A stretch of DNA of 63,897 bases from Ruminococcus sp. GTDB lineage: Bacteria; Bacillota; Clostridia; Oscillospirales; Ruminococcaceae. The stretch spans positions 1 through 63,897 of the forward strand of contig JAAVHI010000101.1 in assembly GCA_014799785.1 (NCBI GenBank). Reading direction: 5' to 3'. The position numbers were made by a program, and so were the translations under genes. Of the stretch, positions 53,426 to 63,434 are shown piece by piece. Positions within the stretch are counted from its first letter, which is position 1, and every line of letters starts with the position of its first letter. The notes beneath the pieces were generated by a model. It ran no database searches. It saw only the letters and a list, made by a program, of their open reading frames with translations, and was not told the origin of the DNA.

Positions 53426-54643
53426 ATGAATAAAAAAATTTCTCTCGGAATAACTATAGGACTGATGGCTCTGGCTGCTGCGGTGACGTTCATAATCACA
53501 TACAATTTTTCTCTGAACGTATTCAACTCCAAGGTAAGAAGCGTTTCCGAAAGAGAGGTAATTTACGCCAAGCTTTCGGAGATGGACAAATACGTCCGCG
53601 CGAATTTTATCAGCGATATCGACGAGGATATGCTTACAAACTGCATTATGAGCGGATATGCTTCCGGTCTGAACGACAGATACGCTCAGTATTATTCCGC
53701 TGAGGAATACGCTCAGCAGACCCAGAAGGAATCGGGCGTTACTATCGGTCTCGGCTTCAACTGGGACAAGGAGGAAAGCGGCTATGTGAAGATAACATCG
53801 GTCATGGCAAATTCCTCCGCGGACAGAGCGGGACTTGTTGCGGGCGACGTTATCACCGCCGTCAACAACACCGACGTTATCGCCTACGAAAAGGGCTACG
53901 ACGAAGCGGTGTCCCTTTTCAACTGCGACGAGGGTACCAAGGTAAAGCTTCACATCAAAAGGCTCAACGACGAGGGGATATCCGAGTTTTTCCCCGTGGA
54001 GGTCGTTTCCGAGAAAACCGAGATAATATCGGTCACGGGACGGCTGATAGATAATATCGCTTACATAAAGATAACCACCTTTAACGAGAAAACTCCCGAA
54101 CAGTTCGGCAATATCCTGAACCGTCTTATAAGCGACGGTGCGGAAATGGTTGTTTTCGACGTACGCGACAATCTTGGCGGACTTACCAATTCGCTTCAGT
54201 CCACCCTTGACTGCATCCTCGGCGACTGCGACGTTGTTACGGCATACTACAAGGATTCATCGGAGACGGTCATTCACACCACCGAGGCGGAGCAGATAAG
54301 AATGCCTATGGTCGTTATGGTAAACGGAAACACCGCCTCCTGCTCGGAGCTGTTCGCTTTCGCGCTTCGTGACGAGGCAAACGCTCAGATAGTGGGTACG
54401 ACCAGCTACGGAAAGGGCGTAATGCAAAAGACCCACAAGCTTTCGGGCGGCGCGGCAATAAAAATAACCGTTGCAACTCTCCAGACCAAAAACAGCGGGG
54501 ATTACAACGGAACAGGCATCAAGCCCAATTTTGAGGTGGCTCTTCCCGCAGACGTGGATCTGTCCACACTGTCGGAGGAGGATCAGCTTCTTTACGACGC
54601 TCAGCTCACAAAGGCGATAGAGGTTGTCTCCACGATAAGATAA
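53426..54643 (+). CDS. S41 carboxyl-terminal processing peptidase (CtpA type)
   Basis: 405 residues. An N-terminal membrane helix (GITIGLMALAAAVTFIITYNF), a CPBP-like capping segment, a PDZ domain (about residues 105-190, with SGYVKITSVMANSSADRAGLVAGDVITAVNN) and the S41 domain. The catalytic Ser305 is in NGNTASCSELFAF and Lys330 in TSYGKGVMQ, 25 residues apart as usual; the C in ASCSE replaces a common Ala. It trims or activates envelope proteins. It is directly downstream of the M23 peptidase, as in many Firmicute ftsEX clusters. Confidence 0.92.
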   Translation: MNKKISLGITIGLMALAAAVTFIITYNFSLNVFNSKVRSVSEREVIYAKLSEMDKYVRANFISDIDEDMLTNCIMSGYASGLNDRYAQYYSAEEYAQQTQKESGVTIGLGFNWDKEESGYVKITSVMANSSADRAGLVAGDVITAVNNTDVIAYEKGYDEAVSLFNCDEGTKVKLHIKRLNDEGISEFFPVEVVSEKTEIISVTGRLIDNIAYIKITTFNEKTPEQFGNILNRLISDGAEMVVFDVRDNLGGLTNSLQSTLDCILGDCDVVTAYYKDSSETVIHTTEAEQIRMPMVVMVNGNTASCSELFAFALRDEANAQIVGTTSYGKGVMQKTHKLSGGAAIKITVATLQTKNSGDYNGTGIKPNFEVALPADVDLSTLSEEDQLLYDAQLTKAIEVVSTIR

Positions 54644-54662
54644 GAAAGGGATCGGTGAATTT

Positions 54663-54983
54663 ATGCTCGGCGACGCAAACGCTTTATTATGTATGCTGAT
54701 CGTAATGCTGTATTTTTCGGTACTCATGGACAGCTTTACCATTTTCAATATTCTGGCAAGACATTCCGACGACGCCATCGAGTACGCCTGCGTGGGGCTG
54801 AAATGGCTGAAGATCGTTCTGATGTTCTTTTTCGGCGCGGTAATGATATACTACGCTTTCACGGTGGAGAACACTCCCCTGGTGACGATCGGCGAATTTG
54901 TGCTGGGACTTCTTCTTATTGCGGACGGCGTTCTGAGTACCGTGATAAAGATAAAATACGGAAAAAAGGGCGTTAAGAAATGA
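54663..54983 (+). CDS. small membrane protein (106 residues)
   Basis: Three membrane helices: LLCMLIVMLYFSVLMDSFTIF, LKIVLMFFFGAVMIYYAFTV and TIGEFVLGLLLIADGVLSTVI. No named family recognised. It is the next gene after the S41 peptidase and overlaps the following gene by four bases (ATGA), so the two are translated together. Confidence 0.65.
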   Translation: MLGDANALLCMLIVMLYFSVLMDSFTIFNILARHSDDAIEYACVGLKWLKIVLMFFFGAVMIYYAFTVENTPLVTIGEFVLGLLLIADGVLSTVIKIKYGKKGVKK

Positions 54984-55630
54984 AGCTTTTCAAGAAAAAA
55001 TGCAGGTTTGAAAGGTCACTGGCGATCCTTTCGGAAAAGGGCTTTACGGAGGAATACGCCGCGTCCCTTAAAGCGGAGCTTGCGGAAGCCGAGCGCGGAC
55101 AGGACATTGCCAAGGGAAAAAGCTTTCTTGCAAATGCGCAGCTGATACTGGGCAACATCACGGACGCCTATCAGACCTTTGAAGAGATCGACCTGAAAAA
55201 GCTGGAGCCGCGATTGCAGGGAAATCTTTTCAGCAACATGGTTTTCGCCGACTTTGTGCGGGACGATTTCAAGCGTGCCGAGGAGCTGTACCAATCCCGC
55301 AACGCGGAGATACTGGGTGAGCACAGTGACGCTTCGAAGCGCAGTCTTGCCATTCACGAACATATCAAGGGACGGTACGAAAACGCTGTAGAGATTCTTG
55401 TGAACATGATGGACAGCGAGTGCAGATTTCTGGACATCTGCATGGTGAAATCAATGCTGCGGCTGGATATGTACGAAAGAGCCGCGGATTTTTCGGCATT
55501 CTTCAGCCGATACAACGGCTGCGGAGAGCTTACCGCCGAGGTCAATAAGCTTAGAAACAAGATCGTGAACGGGCTTCCTCCGAAGCGCAAGGCCGAATAT
55601 ATAACCGCTGCTGATGCCCCTCGCCGATGA
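54980..55630 (+). CDS. TPR-like helical protein
   Basis: 216 residues, no signal or membrane helix, all helical. Paired helices with alternating small and large residues (e.g. AKGKSFLANAQLILGNITDAYQTFEEI, KRSLAIHEHIKGRYENAVEILVNMM) suggest four to five tetratricopeptide-like units. Such proteins are scaffolds. It ends the FtsEX-peptidase group and overlaps the preceding membrane gene by four bases, so it may act with that small membrane protein. Function unknown. Confidence 0.6.
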   Translation: MKLFKKKCRFERSLAILSEKGFTEEYAASLKAELAEAERGQDIAKGKSFLANAQLILGNITDAYQTFEEIDLKKLEPRLQGNLFSNMVFADFVRDDFKRAEELYQSRNAEILGEHSDASKRSLAIHEHIKGRYENAVEILVNMMDSECRFLDICMVKSMLRLDMYERAADFSAFFSRYNGCGELTAEVNKLRNKIVNGLPPKRKAEYITAADAPRR

Positions 55631-55797
55631 TACTGCGGGGGACATCTTCTGTTCGGCAGAACCGCGTTTTTTCGCCGCACCCTCAGACATCACAGCGGCT
55701 TTTCTATAACTGTTTTGGGGAAGTATCCTGTAAAAACTATGTGTGGTCGGGTCTGCGCATATGCCAATGTCAACATAAGTTTTTTTGAAAAAAGGTC

Positions 55798-55826
55798 TTT
55801 ACAAACGGGATTTTTTGTGATATAAT
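55798..55826 (+). promoter_or_regulatory. tRNA-Pro promoter
   Basis: TTTACA (55798-55803), 17-base spacer, perfect TATAAT (55821-55826), 28 bases before the tRNA. Confidence 0.85.
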
Positions 55827-55853
55827 ATTTTACGTCTTAACAGCAATATATTT

Positions 55854-55930
55854 CGAGGTGTGGCTCAGTTTGGTAGAGCGCTGCGTTCGGGACGCAGAGG
55901 CCGTGGGTTCGAGTCCCGTCACCTCGACCA
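55854..55930 (+). tRNA. tRNA-Pro (anticodon CGG)
   Basis: 77 bases. Seven-base-pair acceptor stem (CGAGGTG/CACCTCG), discriminator A and encoded CCA. The D arm is GCTC...GAGC, the anticodon stem CTGCG/CGCAG with loop TTCGGGA giving anticodon CGG (reads CCG), and the T loop TTCGAGT is normal, with two wobble pairs in its stem. The first base is C, as expected for tRNA-Pro. It has its own promoter and terminator. Confidence 0.95.
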
Positions 55931-55935
55931 GTTGA

Positions 55936-55978
55936 AAAAGTCCGCAAATGCGTTGTTTAAACGGTTTGCGGACTTTTG
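55936..55978 (+). terminator. tRNA-Pro terminator
   Basis: AAAAGTCCGCAAA / TTTGCGGACTTTT stem, about 13 pairs, with a T-rich tail. Confidence 0.85.
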
Positions 55979-56137
55979 ATTTTAATTTTTATTATCACCA
56001 AAATAATGTTAAAATAGCTTTATATAAAACAACTAATCTTTAAATGGTAATTTTGCATGCAATTTGCTAATTCATAAATTCACAAATTAACTTATATAGT
56101 TATAATATAATTACAGTAAAGGAATGGAGCGGTTATC

Positions 56138-56197
56138 TTGATAGATAAAATAAAAGAGCTTGAAAAATCTGCATCGGGCTTCCGAGACGCTATTTAA
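56138..56197 (+). pseudogene. truncated gene start (19 codons)
   Basis: AAAGGAATGGAG, then TTG and codons for MIDKIKELEKSASGFRDAI before TAA. The first ten residues resemble the start of SMI1/KNR4-type proteins, but too little is left to be sure. The reading frame is cut at about 56175. Confidence 0.35.
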
Positions 56198-56432
56198 AAT
56201 TTCACGGCAGTTTTTGCCTATAACATATTCTATCAGCAGTTGAACCGGCGGAATCGAAAATCCGGTTTGAACCGAACTCCAACCATCAAACACGCATTTT
56301 GAAGCAATATGCTGCACGACCAATTGAGTGTTGCTGTAAAGGACAGTTTCTTCTGCCTAATACACAACGGCCGGCGGCTTATTTGCGGTAAAGTGAAATT
56401 GTCTGCTGAAAGGGGACATATGCAAAACAGAG

Positions 56433-56470
56433 AGGGACATGGCACGTCAATAAACGGTCATGTCCCTTTT
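56433..56470 (+). terminator. hairpin with T run in the remnant region
   Basis: AGGGACATG / CATGTCCCT stem followed by TTTT; the minus-strand gene at 56512-56814 lies just beyond. Confidence 0.6.
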
Positions 56471-56511
56471 TGCTGCCCGACAAACAGGAATTTGCCGCTG
56501 CTGAAATATAA

Positions 56512-56814
56512 TCATACTGTACTTTTAGAAAATTTTATAAATTCATATGGCAATCCTATATCTTCGGAATATTTACGGATCTCCATCTTTTCGTCATCAC
56601 TCATTTCGTCATAGAAAGGTCGATCTGATACTTTCCAGTATGTTTTAACTTCGTCTATTTTCAATACATCACCCCATGGGGCAGTATATAATTTCCCGAC
56701 TTTATATTTCCCGATTTCTTTATATACCCTCGTAGTATAACAATACCCTAATTTATTTAAATAATTTTTAATTGACTCATATTCATGTTTAGGGAATGAT
56801 ATTTCTTCAAACAT
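56512..56814 (-). CDS. small protein of unknown function (100 residues), ASCH-like
   Basis: Starts MFEEISFPKHEYESIKNYLN after GGGAGG; a longer frame to 56865 has no ribosome site. The middle reads CYTTRVYKEIGKYKVGKLYTAPWGDVLKIDEVKTYWKVSDRPFYDEMSDDEKMEI. The order 'strand, GKLYTAPWGDVLKIDEV, then acidic helix' resembles the beta-barrel core of small RNA-binding ASCH/PUA-like domains, but this is a shape comparison, not an identification. AT-rich, isolated among remnants after the tRNA gene. Probably real and recently acquired. Confidence 0.55.
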   Translation of the reverse strand: MFEEISFPKHEYESIKNYLNKLGYCYTTRVYKEIGKYKVGKLYTAPWGDVLKIDEVKTYWKVSDRPFYDEMSDDEKMEIRKYSEDIGLPYEFIKFSKSTV

Positions 56815-57080
56815 ACAATAAACCTCCCAACAATTTAAAACACAAAATTTATGGAAAATATTCAATACAAATTCCGATTTATAGTGCTTTTTAATTCGGT
56901 TACAATTATATCATATATAGAAGGCAATTTCAAGCCCATATAATGGACAGACGTGCGCTCCCCCAAAAGGGGCGGGGCGAGCCTTCACACATCTGACAGC
57001 ATATAATGAGAAAGCTGTTACGCCCCTTTATTTTCAAAAAAATCTTTAAATGCAGAAAAATCTTGACATATCATGCCTTG

Positions 57081-57881
57081 TCATTTATCGGAATTATTTT
57101 CTTCCGAAACGGATATTCTGTATTCGGACGGCGTCATATCCATGCGTGATTTAAACTGTCTCATAAAATGCAGCTCGCACTTATATCCGCACATCTGCGC
57201 AATTTTTGTAATGGAAATATCCGTTGTTGACAAAAGGAATTTTGCGTGTTCAACACGGCTTAAAATAACGTCGTTCATTACGCTTATACCGAAGGTTTCC
57301 TTGTATAAGTGCTGAAAATAAGATTTGCTCATTGCAAGCTGATGTGAAAGTCCCTCGACGTTCCATTCGTTGTACGGCATATTATATATCTGCGACCGCA
57401 GTATCGCCATTTTGTCATAGTGCGTGCTGGACTTGCTGTTTCCCGCCGAATGAATTTCCTCGCTCAATTTTATAAAAAATAATTTCATATAAAGCTCCAC
57501 CGAATCGGTTTTGAACATATTTGACGAGTACCGCTCATAGGACATATTTTTTATAATAAGCGAAAGTCCGTTTATATCTTCAAGCTTCATGACCTTGTCA
57601 AATGGAATGTCGAGAGCGTCAAAGAAATCATGATCCCCATTAAAAAGTCCGAAGTGAAACCAGTCGTTGGAAAACTGCGTTCCGTATGCTCTGTAAAACT
57701 GAGGCGTGCCCTCTTTGTAAACAATAAAGGAATTTGGTTCGGTAACAATATCAGTTCCCGAAAATGTGAAAATTGCAGGCGTTTTCAGCAGCAGAAGAAG
57801 ATAATCTCCCGAACCGTCGGGACGCTGAATTCTGAAATCCGCATCATGTCGATGATTATAGCCGATATTGTTGATATGCAA
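57081..57881 (-). CDS. AraC-family transcriptional regulator
   Basis: 266 residues. The N-terminal sensor half is a cupin-like domain (YNHRHDADFRIQRPDGSGDYLLLLLKTPAIFTFSG). The C-terminal 100 residues form the double helix-turn-helix: WNVEGLSHQLAMSKSYFQHLYKETFGISVMNDVILSRVEHAKFLLSTTDISITKIAQMCGYKCELHFMRQFKSRMDMTPSEYR. It most likely activates the divergent glycan genes through the paired half-sites at 59433-59600. GGAGG precedes TTG by eight bases; a GTG nine bases upstream overlaps the ribosome site. It has its own promoter at the end of lipoprotein 3. Confidence 0.9.
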   Translation of the reverse strand: MHINNIGYNHRHDADFRIQRPDGSGDYLLLLLKTPAIFTFSGTDIVTEPNSFIVYKEGTPQFYRAYGTQFSNDWFHFGLFNGDHDFFDALDIPFDKVMKLEDINGLSLIIKNMSYERYSSNMFKTDSVELYMKLFFIKLSEEIHSAGNSKSSTHYDKMAILRSQIYNMPYNEWNVEGLSHQLAMSKSYFQHLYKETFGISVMNDVILSRVEHAKFLLSTTDISITKIAQMCGYKCELHFMRQFKSRMDMTPSEYRISVSEENNSDK

Positions 57882-57912
57882 TTTCCACACCTCCGAAAAA
57901 ATTTATATGCTT

Positions 57913-57941
57913 ATTATACAGCAAGTTTCCTTTAAAATCAA
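57913..57941 (-). promoter_or_regulatory. promoter of the AraC regulator
   Basis: Minus strand: TTGATT (57936-57941), 17-base spacer, TATAAT (57913-57918). The -35 overlaps the last codons of lipoprotein 3, so the regulator can be made independently of its target operon. Confidence 0.75.
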
Positions 57942-59341
57942 GACAGAGCCTGAAGCGTTTCGTTCATTTCGTCAATATAAACCTGAATAACCTCGTTAAG
58001 GGATTCTCTGGTCTGATACCAGTCGCTGCCGTTGTAGCTTGAATCCTTGATGCTGTTGGTAAGCAGATCGGTCACGTCGTTGTTTACCGACGCATAAAAA
58101 TCAATAACAGGATGAGCGTTTGTAAGCTCGGAAATATAGCTGTCCATTTCGATCATTTCGTCAGTCCAGTGATAATCCTCACGAAGCTGTTCTTCGTTTA
58201 CCGACTGAACGCTCTCGTCCGTTGTTGAGATAAGCTTGCAGTTGATAAACGCTGCAACTGCCTCGGGATTAGGCGCGCCCTTGCACATTGCGTATGCGTC
58301 AACGCCGCCGCTTGCGGTAAGATACCATGCGTCCGCATTTTCATCTCTCGGAGTGGGAACGAACATTATCTCGCCCTCGTCGCCGTATGCGGAAAGGTCG
58401 GGTTCAAGAAGTCCCCATCTGCCGATAGGATAGAACAAGGTCTTGCCCTCGTTTATATATTCGGGGCGTACTTCCCAGTTGTACTCGGCGTACGGATACA
58501 TAATGTTTGCATTTTTCATTTCAAGGAACAAGTCCTGAACTCTTGCAAGGTCACTGTTCATAAGGTTATTTTGGATCATGCCGTTATCCATGCCAATAAC
58601 AGGAACGCCAGTGGAAAGAATCATTGCGGGCTCATACCACCAGCCGCCGACAGCGGATTTTCCCGCTTCGTAATCACTGAATTCAAGACACATATTCTTA
58701 AACGCAGTCCATGTCCATTCGTTGTTGTATGCAAGCTCGGCAGGGTCGTCAAGACCGTTTTCCTCAATAACACGCTTATTGTAGATCATTACAAGACCCG
58801 TGTCCGCGGATATGCAGGCAGCGTAATGCTTTCCGCCAACGGAATGAAGCTCGTTTATCTGTCTGCCGCCCTCCGACCATAAGTCTGAATTGAAATCAAT
58901 GTAATCGTCCATAGCCTCAAACATTCCCGCCGAAGCCTTTCCGGGGAACGTGTCAAGGTCGCAGGCCGAAAACATATCGGGAGAATTTCCGCCGAGAACC
59001 ATTGTTGCAAGGTCATTGTATCTGGTGTCCCAAGTGGTGGGTATGTACTCGATAGTTCCGCCGTATTTTGTCTGGAAAAGTTCAAGGAAAACGGGAACGG
59101 GCTTGCCCTCCGTGGGATTGATGTCCCAGAACGACAGCCACCTCAGCGTACCGTTTTCAAGCTTGTCGCCGTCAACCTCTACCTGTTCAACGATTGCAGC
59201 CTGTTCCTCTTTCATGGTTGCGGTGGTGGTTTCCGCAGTGGTCTGTTCCCCGCTGCCGCTTGAATTACAGCCCGAAATAACAGCTGTCAGCATTGCCATT
59301 ACCGATATTAATGATATTTTTCTTGCAGTTTCTTTTTTCAT
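57938..59341 (-). CDS. sugar-binding lipoprotein 3 (ABC transporter, family 1)
   Basis: 467 residues with lipobox Cys25 (VISGCNSS) and a Thr/Glu-rich linker. LRWLSFWDINPTEGKPVPVFLELFQTKYGG and IEYIPTTWDTRYNDLATMVLGGNSPDMF align with lipoproteins 1 and 2. GAGGTG is six bases before the ATG at 59341; a longer frame is unsupported. It is divergent from GH51 and has its own AraC-type operator with adjacent -35. No permease or ATPase is nearby; a shared multi-sugar ATPase elsewhere is likely. The ligand is probably an oligosaccharide cut by the GH5 lipoprotein of the locus. Confidence 0.88.
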   Translation of the reverse strand: MKKETARKISLISVMAMLTAVISGCNSSGSGEQTTAETTTATMKEEQAAIVEQVEVDGDKLENGTLRWLSFWDINPTEGKPVPVFLELFQTKYGGTIEYIPTTWDTRYNDLATMVLGGNSPDMFSACDLDTFPGKASAGMFEAMDDYIDFNSDLWSEGGRQINELHSVGGKHYAACISADTGLVMIYNKRVIEENGLDDPAELAYNNEWTWTAFKNMCLEFSDYEAGKSAVGGWWYEPAMILSTGVPVIGMDNGMIQNNLMNSDLARVQDLFLEMKNANIMYPYAEYNWEVRPEYINEGKTLFYPIGRWGLLEPDLSAYGDEGEIMFVPTPRDENADAWYLTASGGVDAYAMCKGAPNPEAVAAFINCKLISTTDESVQSVNEEQLREDYHWTDEMIEMDSYISELTNAHPVIDFYASVNNDVTDLLTNSIKDSSYNGSDWYQTRESLNEVIQVYIDEMNETLQALS

Positions 59342-59403
59342 AACATTCACCTCATAAAAATAATATTTCAAAGTTTTTGCTTCGGTTCAAACCTTATGCT
59401 TTA

Positions 59404-59432
59404 ATGATAACGTTGCCGACAAAAATTTTCAA
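59404..59432 (-). promoter_or_regulatory. promoter of lipoprotein 3, AraC-type
   Basis: Minus strand: TTGAAA (59427-59432), 17-base spacer, TATCAT (59404-59409). The -35 directly abuts half-site GAATAAGTCA (59433-59442). Confidence 0.75.
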
Positions 59433-59463
59433 TGACTTATTCGGCGAAAACACCGACTTATTC
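59433..59463 (-). promoter_or_regulatory. AraC operator pair A
   Basis: Minus strand half-sites GAATAAGTCG (59454-59463) and GAATAAGTCA (59433-59442), 21 bases apart, the second touching the -35 of lipoprotein 3. Confidence 0.75.
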
Positions 59464-59484
59464 TGCTATTCACAAAAATAAACA

Positions 59485-59515
59485 GAATAGGTCAGCGTTT
59501 GAGTAGGATATGTCA
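59485..59515 (+). promoter_or_regulatory. AraC operator pair B (central)
   Basis: GAATAGGTCA (59485-59494) and GGATATGTCA (59506-59515), 21 bases apart. No -35 follows, so it may be an upstream looping site. Confidence 0.7.
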
Positions 59516-59569
59516 GTCAAATGTTTAAAATACGTTATCCGTGATATTTCATATTCTGCACTTAAAGCT

Positions 59570-61145
<1,576 letters not shown>

Positions 61146-61147
61146 CA

Positions 61148-62155
61148 ATGAAAAGCTTTGACGGTTACAAGCGCGGAATAAATCTCGGAGGCTGGCTTTC
61201 ACAATGCGCGGAATATTCCGAAAATCACTATAACAGCTTTATTACGGAAAATGATATTGAAAAAATTGCAGGCTGGGGGCTTGACCATGTCCGAATGCCT
61301 GTTGATTACATGGTCATTGAGGACGAGGACGGTACTCCCTCGGAAAGCGGCTATAAGCACATTGACGATTGTATAGAATGGTGCGGAAAACACGGTCTTA
61401 ACATAATTATCGACCTGCATAAAACAAAAGGATATTCCTTTGATGAGGCGGATAAAAATTCCCTGTTCGGAAGTAATGAGCTTCAAGAACGTTTTATCTC
61501 TATATGGAAAAGATTTGCCGAGCGTTACGGCAAATGTAAAAACGTTTCCTTTGAACTGCTTAATGAAATTACAGCGGCGGACAGCGAACAATGGAGCAGA
61601 CTTGCTTCCGAAGCGATAGGGGAAATAAGGAAATATGCTCCCGATATAAAAATAATTATCGGCGGCACTCAATGGAACAGCGTTCACACTCTTGCGGAAT
61701 TGAAAATTCCTGCCGACGATAACATTGTGTACAATTTTCATTTTTACGAGCCGTTTTTATTTACACACCAGCTTGCGCCATGGCAGCCCCTTATTGCCGA
61801 TAAAAGCATAGGTTATCCCGCCGATATTGAGGAGTACCGCAAACGCTCCGAGGAAATACAATGCTTTGGTTCGGGACTGAAAAACGCGGATAAAATGGGC
61901 GCGGAATTTATGGAAAAACTTATTGCAGAAGCGGTAACAGCGGCGGAAAATGCAAACGTGCCGCTTTACTGTGGAGAGTACGGAGTTATAGACCGCGCCG
62001 ATATTGAAGATACCGCCGAATGGTATAGTGACATTCACAGCGTTTTTGAAAAGTACGGCATTTCGCGGGCGACTTGGACTTACAAAGGCATGGATTTCGG
62101 AATTACCGAGCAGCATTATTCGGCTGAACTTGAAAATATACTTAAAGCACTATAG
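61148..62155 (+). CDS. cytoplasmic glycoside hydrolase family 5
   Basis: 335 residues without signal peptide. GH5 barrel with YKRGINLGGWLSQ at the start, the acid/base Glu140 in FELLNEIT, and the nucleophile Glu277 in YCGEYGVI, plus HVRMPVD and the substrate His in VYNFHFYEP. The NLGGWLSQ start is typical of intracellular GH5 groups that trim short beta-glucosides or other oligosaccharides. It begins two bases after GH51 and ends 14 bases before the next GH5, so all three are one operon. Confidence 0.9.
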   Translation: MKSFDGYKRGINLGGWLSQCAEYSENHYNSFITENDIEKIAGWGLDHVRMPVDYMVIEDEDGTPSESGYKHIDDCIEWCGKHGLNIIIDLHKTKGYSFDEADKNSLFGSNELQERFISIWKRFAERYGKCKNVSFELLNEITAADSEQWSRLASEAIGEIRKYAPDIKIIIGGTQWNSVHTLAELKIPADDNIVYNFHFYEPFLFTHQLAPWQPLIADKSIGYPADIEEYRKRSEEIQCFGSGLKNADKMGAEFMEKLIAEAVTAAENANVPLYCGEYGVIDRADIEDTAEWYSDIHSVFEKYGISRATWTYKGMDFGITEQHYSAELENILKAL

Positions 62156-62169
62156 AAAGGAGCATTTGT

Positions 62170-63306
62170 ATGAAGAAAATTATCTCTGCAATATCTGCGG
62201 CGGCTTTGATAATGTCACTTTCCGCCTGCGAAAAAAAGAATGAAGACACCCGTCCGCTGGGGGAAATGCGGGATATATCTTCCGTGGAGCTTGTCGCCGA
62301 AATGGGCGCAGGCTGGAATTTGGGCAACACAATGGACGCCGAGGGCGGCGAAACAGCTTGGGGAAATCCTGTTACGACAAAGGAAATGATAGACGAGGTA
62401 TACAATGCGGGCTTCAACACCATAAGAATTCCCACCACATGGGACGGTCACATGGGGGAAGCTCCCGATTACACGGTGGACGAGGAATGGATAAACCGTG
62501 TTGAGGAAGTTGTTGATTACGCTCTTGAAAATGATATGTATGTTATTTTGAATACCCACCATGAAACCAACTGGATAAAGCCGAAGTATGACGGTCTTGA
62601 TGATGTAAAGGTACAGTTTGCCGCTGTGTGGACGCAGGTTGCAGAACATTTTAAGGATTACGGCGACCATCTTGTTTTTGAGGGACTTAACGAACCTCGC
62701 ATTGTTGGCGGTGCAAACGAGTGGAACGGCGGCACGGAGGAAGGCAGGGACTGCCTCAATCAGCTCAACGCCGTATTTGTTGAAGCAGTCCGCAAAACAG
62801 GCGGAAACAATGGGGCGAGGACGCTGCTTATAACCACATTTGCGGCGCAGCCCGTTGCTTCTGCAATAAACGATTTGACAATTCCCAACGACGAGCATAT
62901 AGGCGTTTCCATACACGCCTACACGCCGTATCGCTTTACCTATGATTCCGTGGGAGAAAGCTGGAATACCGCTGTATTTGACGATTCCTGCGCCGCTGAA
63001 ATTAATTCGCTGTTTGATAGTCTTAATAATACCTTTGTCAGCAAGGGCATACCTGTTATTATTACCGAGTACGGCAGCGTATCAAAAATGATCGACAAGG
63101 ATTGGTATATCAGCAACACCGACGAGGTGGCAAAATGGGCTTCGCATTATATCAGTACTGCCGAAAAATACGGTATTCCCTGCGTGTGGTGGGATAACGG
63201 CTACCATGATTCGGGCAACGAGCTTTTCGGTATCTTCAACCGCAGCGAGCTTACATGGTACGAACCTGAAATCGTGGAGGCTATTATAAACTCGTTGGAT
63301 AATTAA
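62170..63306 (+). CDS. surface lipoprotein, glycoside hydrolase family 5
   Basis: 378 residues with lipobox Cys20 (SLSACEK). The barrel shows AGWNLGNTMD, IRIPTTWDGHMG, LNTHHETNW, the acid/base Glu175 in FEGLNEPRI, SIHAYTPYRFTY and the nucleophile Glu300 in PVIITEYGSVSK. It is closest to the GH5 lipoprotein at 45.9 kb and to GH5_4-like endoglucanases/xyloglucanases. It acts outside, upstream of lipoprotein 3 in the pathway. AAAGGAG precedes the ATG. Last gene of the AraC-controlled operon. Confidence 0.9.
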   Translation: MKKIISAISAAALIMSLSACEKKNEDTRPLGEMRDISSVELVAEMGAGWNLGNTMDAEGGETAWGNPVTTKEMIDEVYNAGFNTIRIPTTWDGHMGEAPDYTVDEEWINRVEEVVDYALENDMYVILNTHHETNWIKPKYDGLDDVKVQFAAVWTQVAEHFKDYGDHLVFEGLNEPRIVGGANEWNGGTEEGRDCLNQLNAVFVEAVRKTGGNNGARTLLITTFAAQPVASAINDLTIPNDEHIGVSIHAYTPYRFTYDSVGESWNTAVFDDSCAAEINSLFDSLNNTFVSKGIPVIITEYGSVSKMIDKDWYISNTDEVAKWASHYISTAEKYGIPCVWWDNGYHDSGNELFGIFNRSELTWYEPEIVEAIINSLDN

Positions 63307-63434
63307 AATTAAAAATGCCGCTTAAAGGCTACCGTGCTGTAAGCGATTCACACACCGCCGCTTTATATTCTTGAAATCCTTTGACGTCCACGTAACTCGG
63401 CGGTATGGGCGCCGGCCCCGCATATCAGCAGTTG
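63307..63434. other. intergenic region after the GH51-GH5 operon
   Basis: 128 bases between convergent genes. There are short GC-rich palindromic pieces (e.g. GGGCGCCGGCCC around 63408-63419) but no clear stem with a T run, so the terminator of the operon is not evident. Confidence 0.4.

Larger units (their letters stand above)
55979..56511. other. AT-rich region with gene remnants after the tRNA
   Basis: The base composition drops sharply after the tRNA terminator. It contains a short broken gene start (56138-56197), about 230 bases with no ribosome-site-led frame on either strand, and a terminator hairpin (56433-56470). It looks like decayed accessory DNA. I found no integrase and no repeat of the tRNA 3' end. 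Confidence 0.5.

Noticed and set aside
52538..53953. A 471-codon open frame opposite the M23 and S41 peptidase genes
   Set aside because: Antisense to two clear peptidase genes; the sequence is a Leu/Val-rich reflection of the coiled-coil codons.
55854..55930. Attachment-site duplication of the tRNA-Pro 3' end
   Set aside because: I looked for a second copy of TCGAGTCCCGTCACCTCG downstream and found none within the window.
56111..56445. Two overlapping minus-strand frames of 70 codons in the remnant region
   Set aside because: No ribosome sites, out of frame with each other and no domain; treated as decayed DNA rather than genes.
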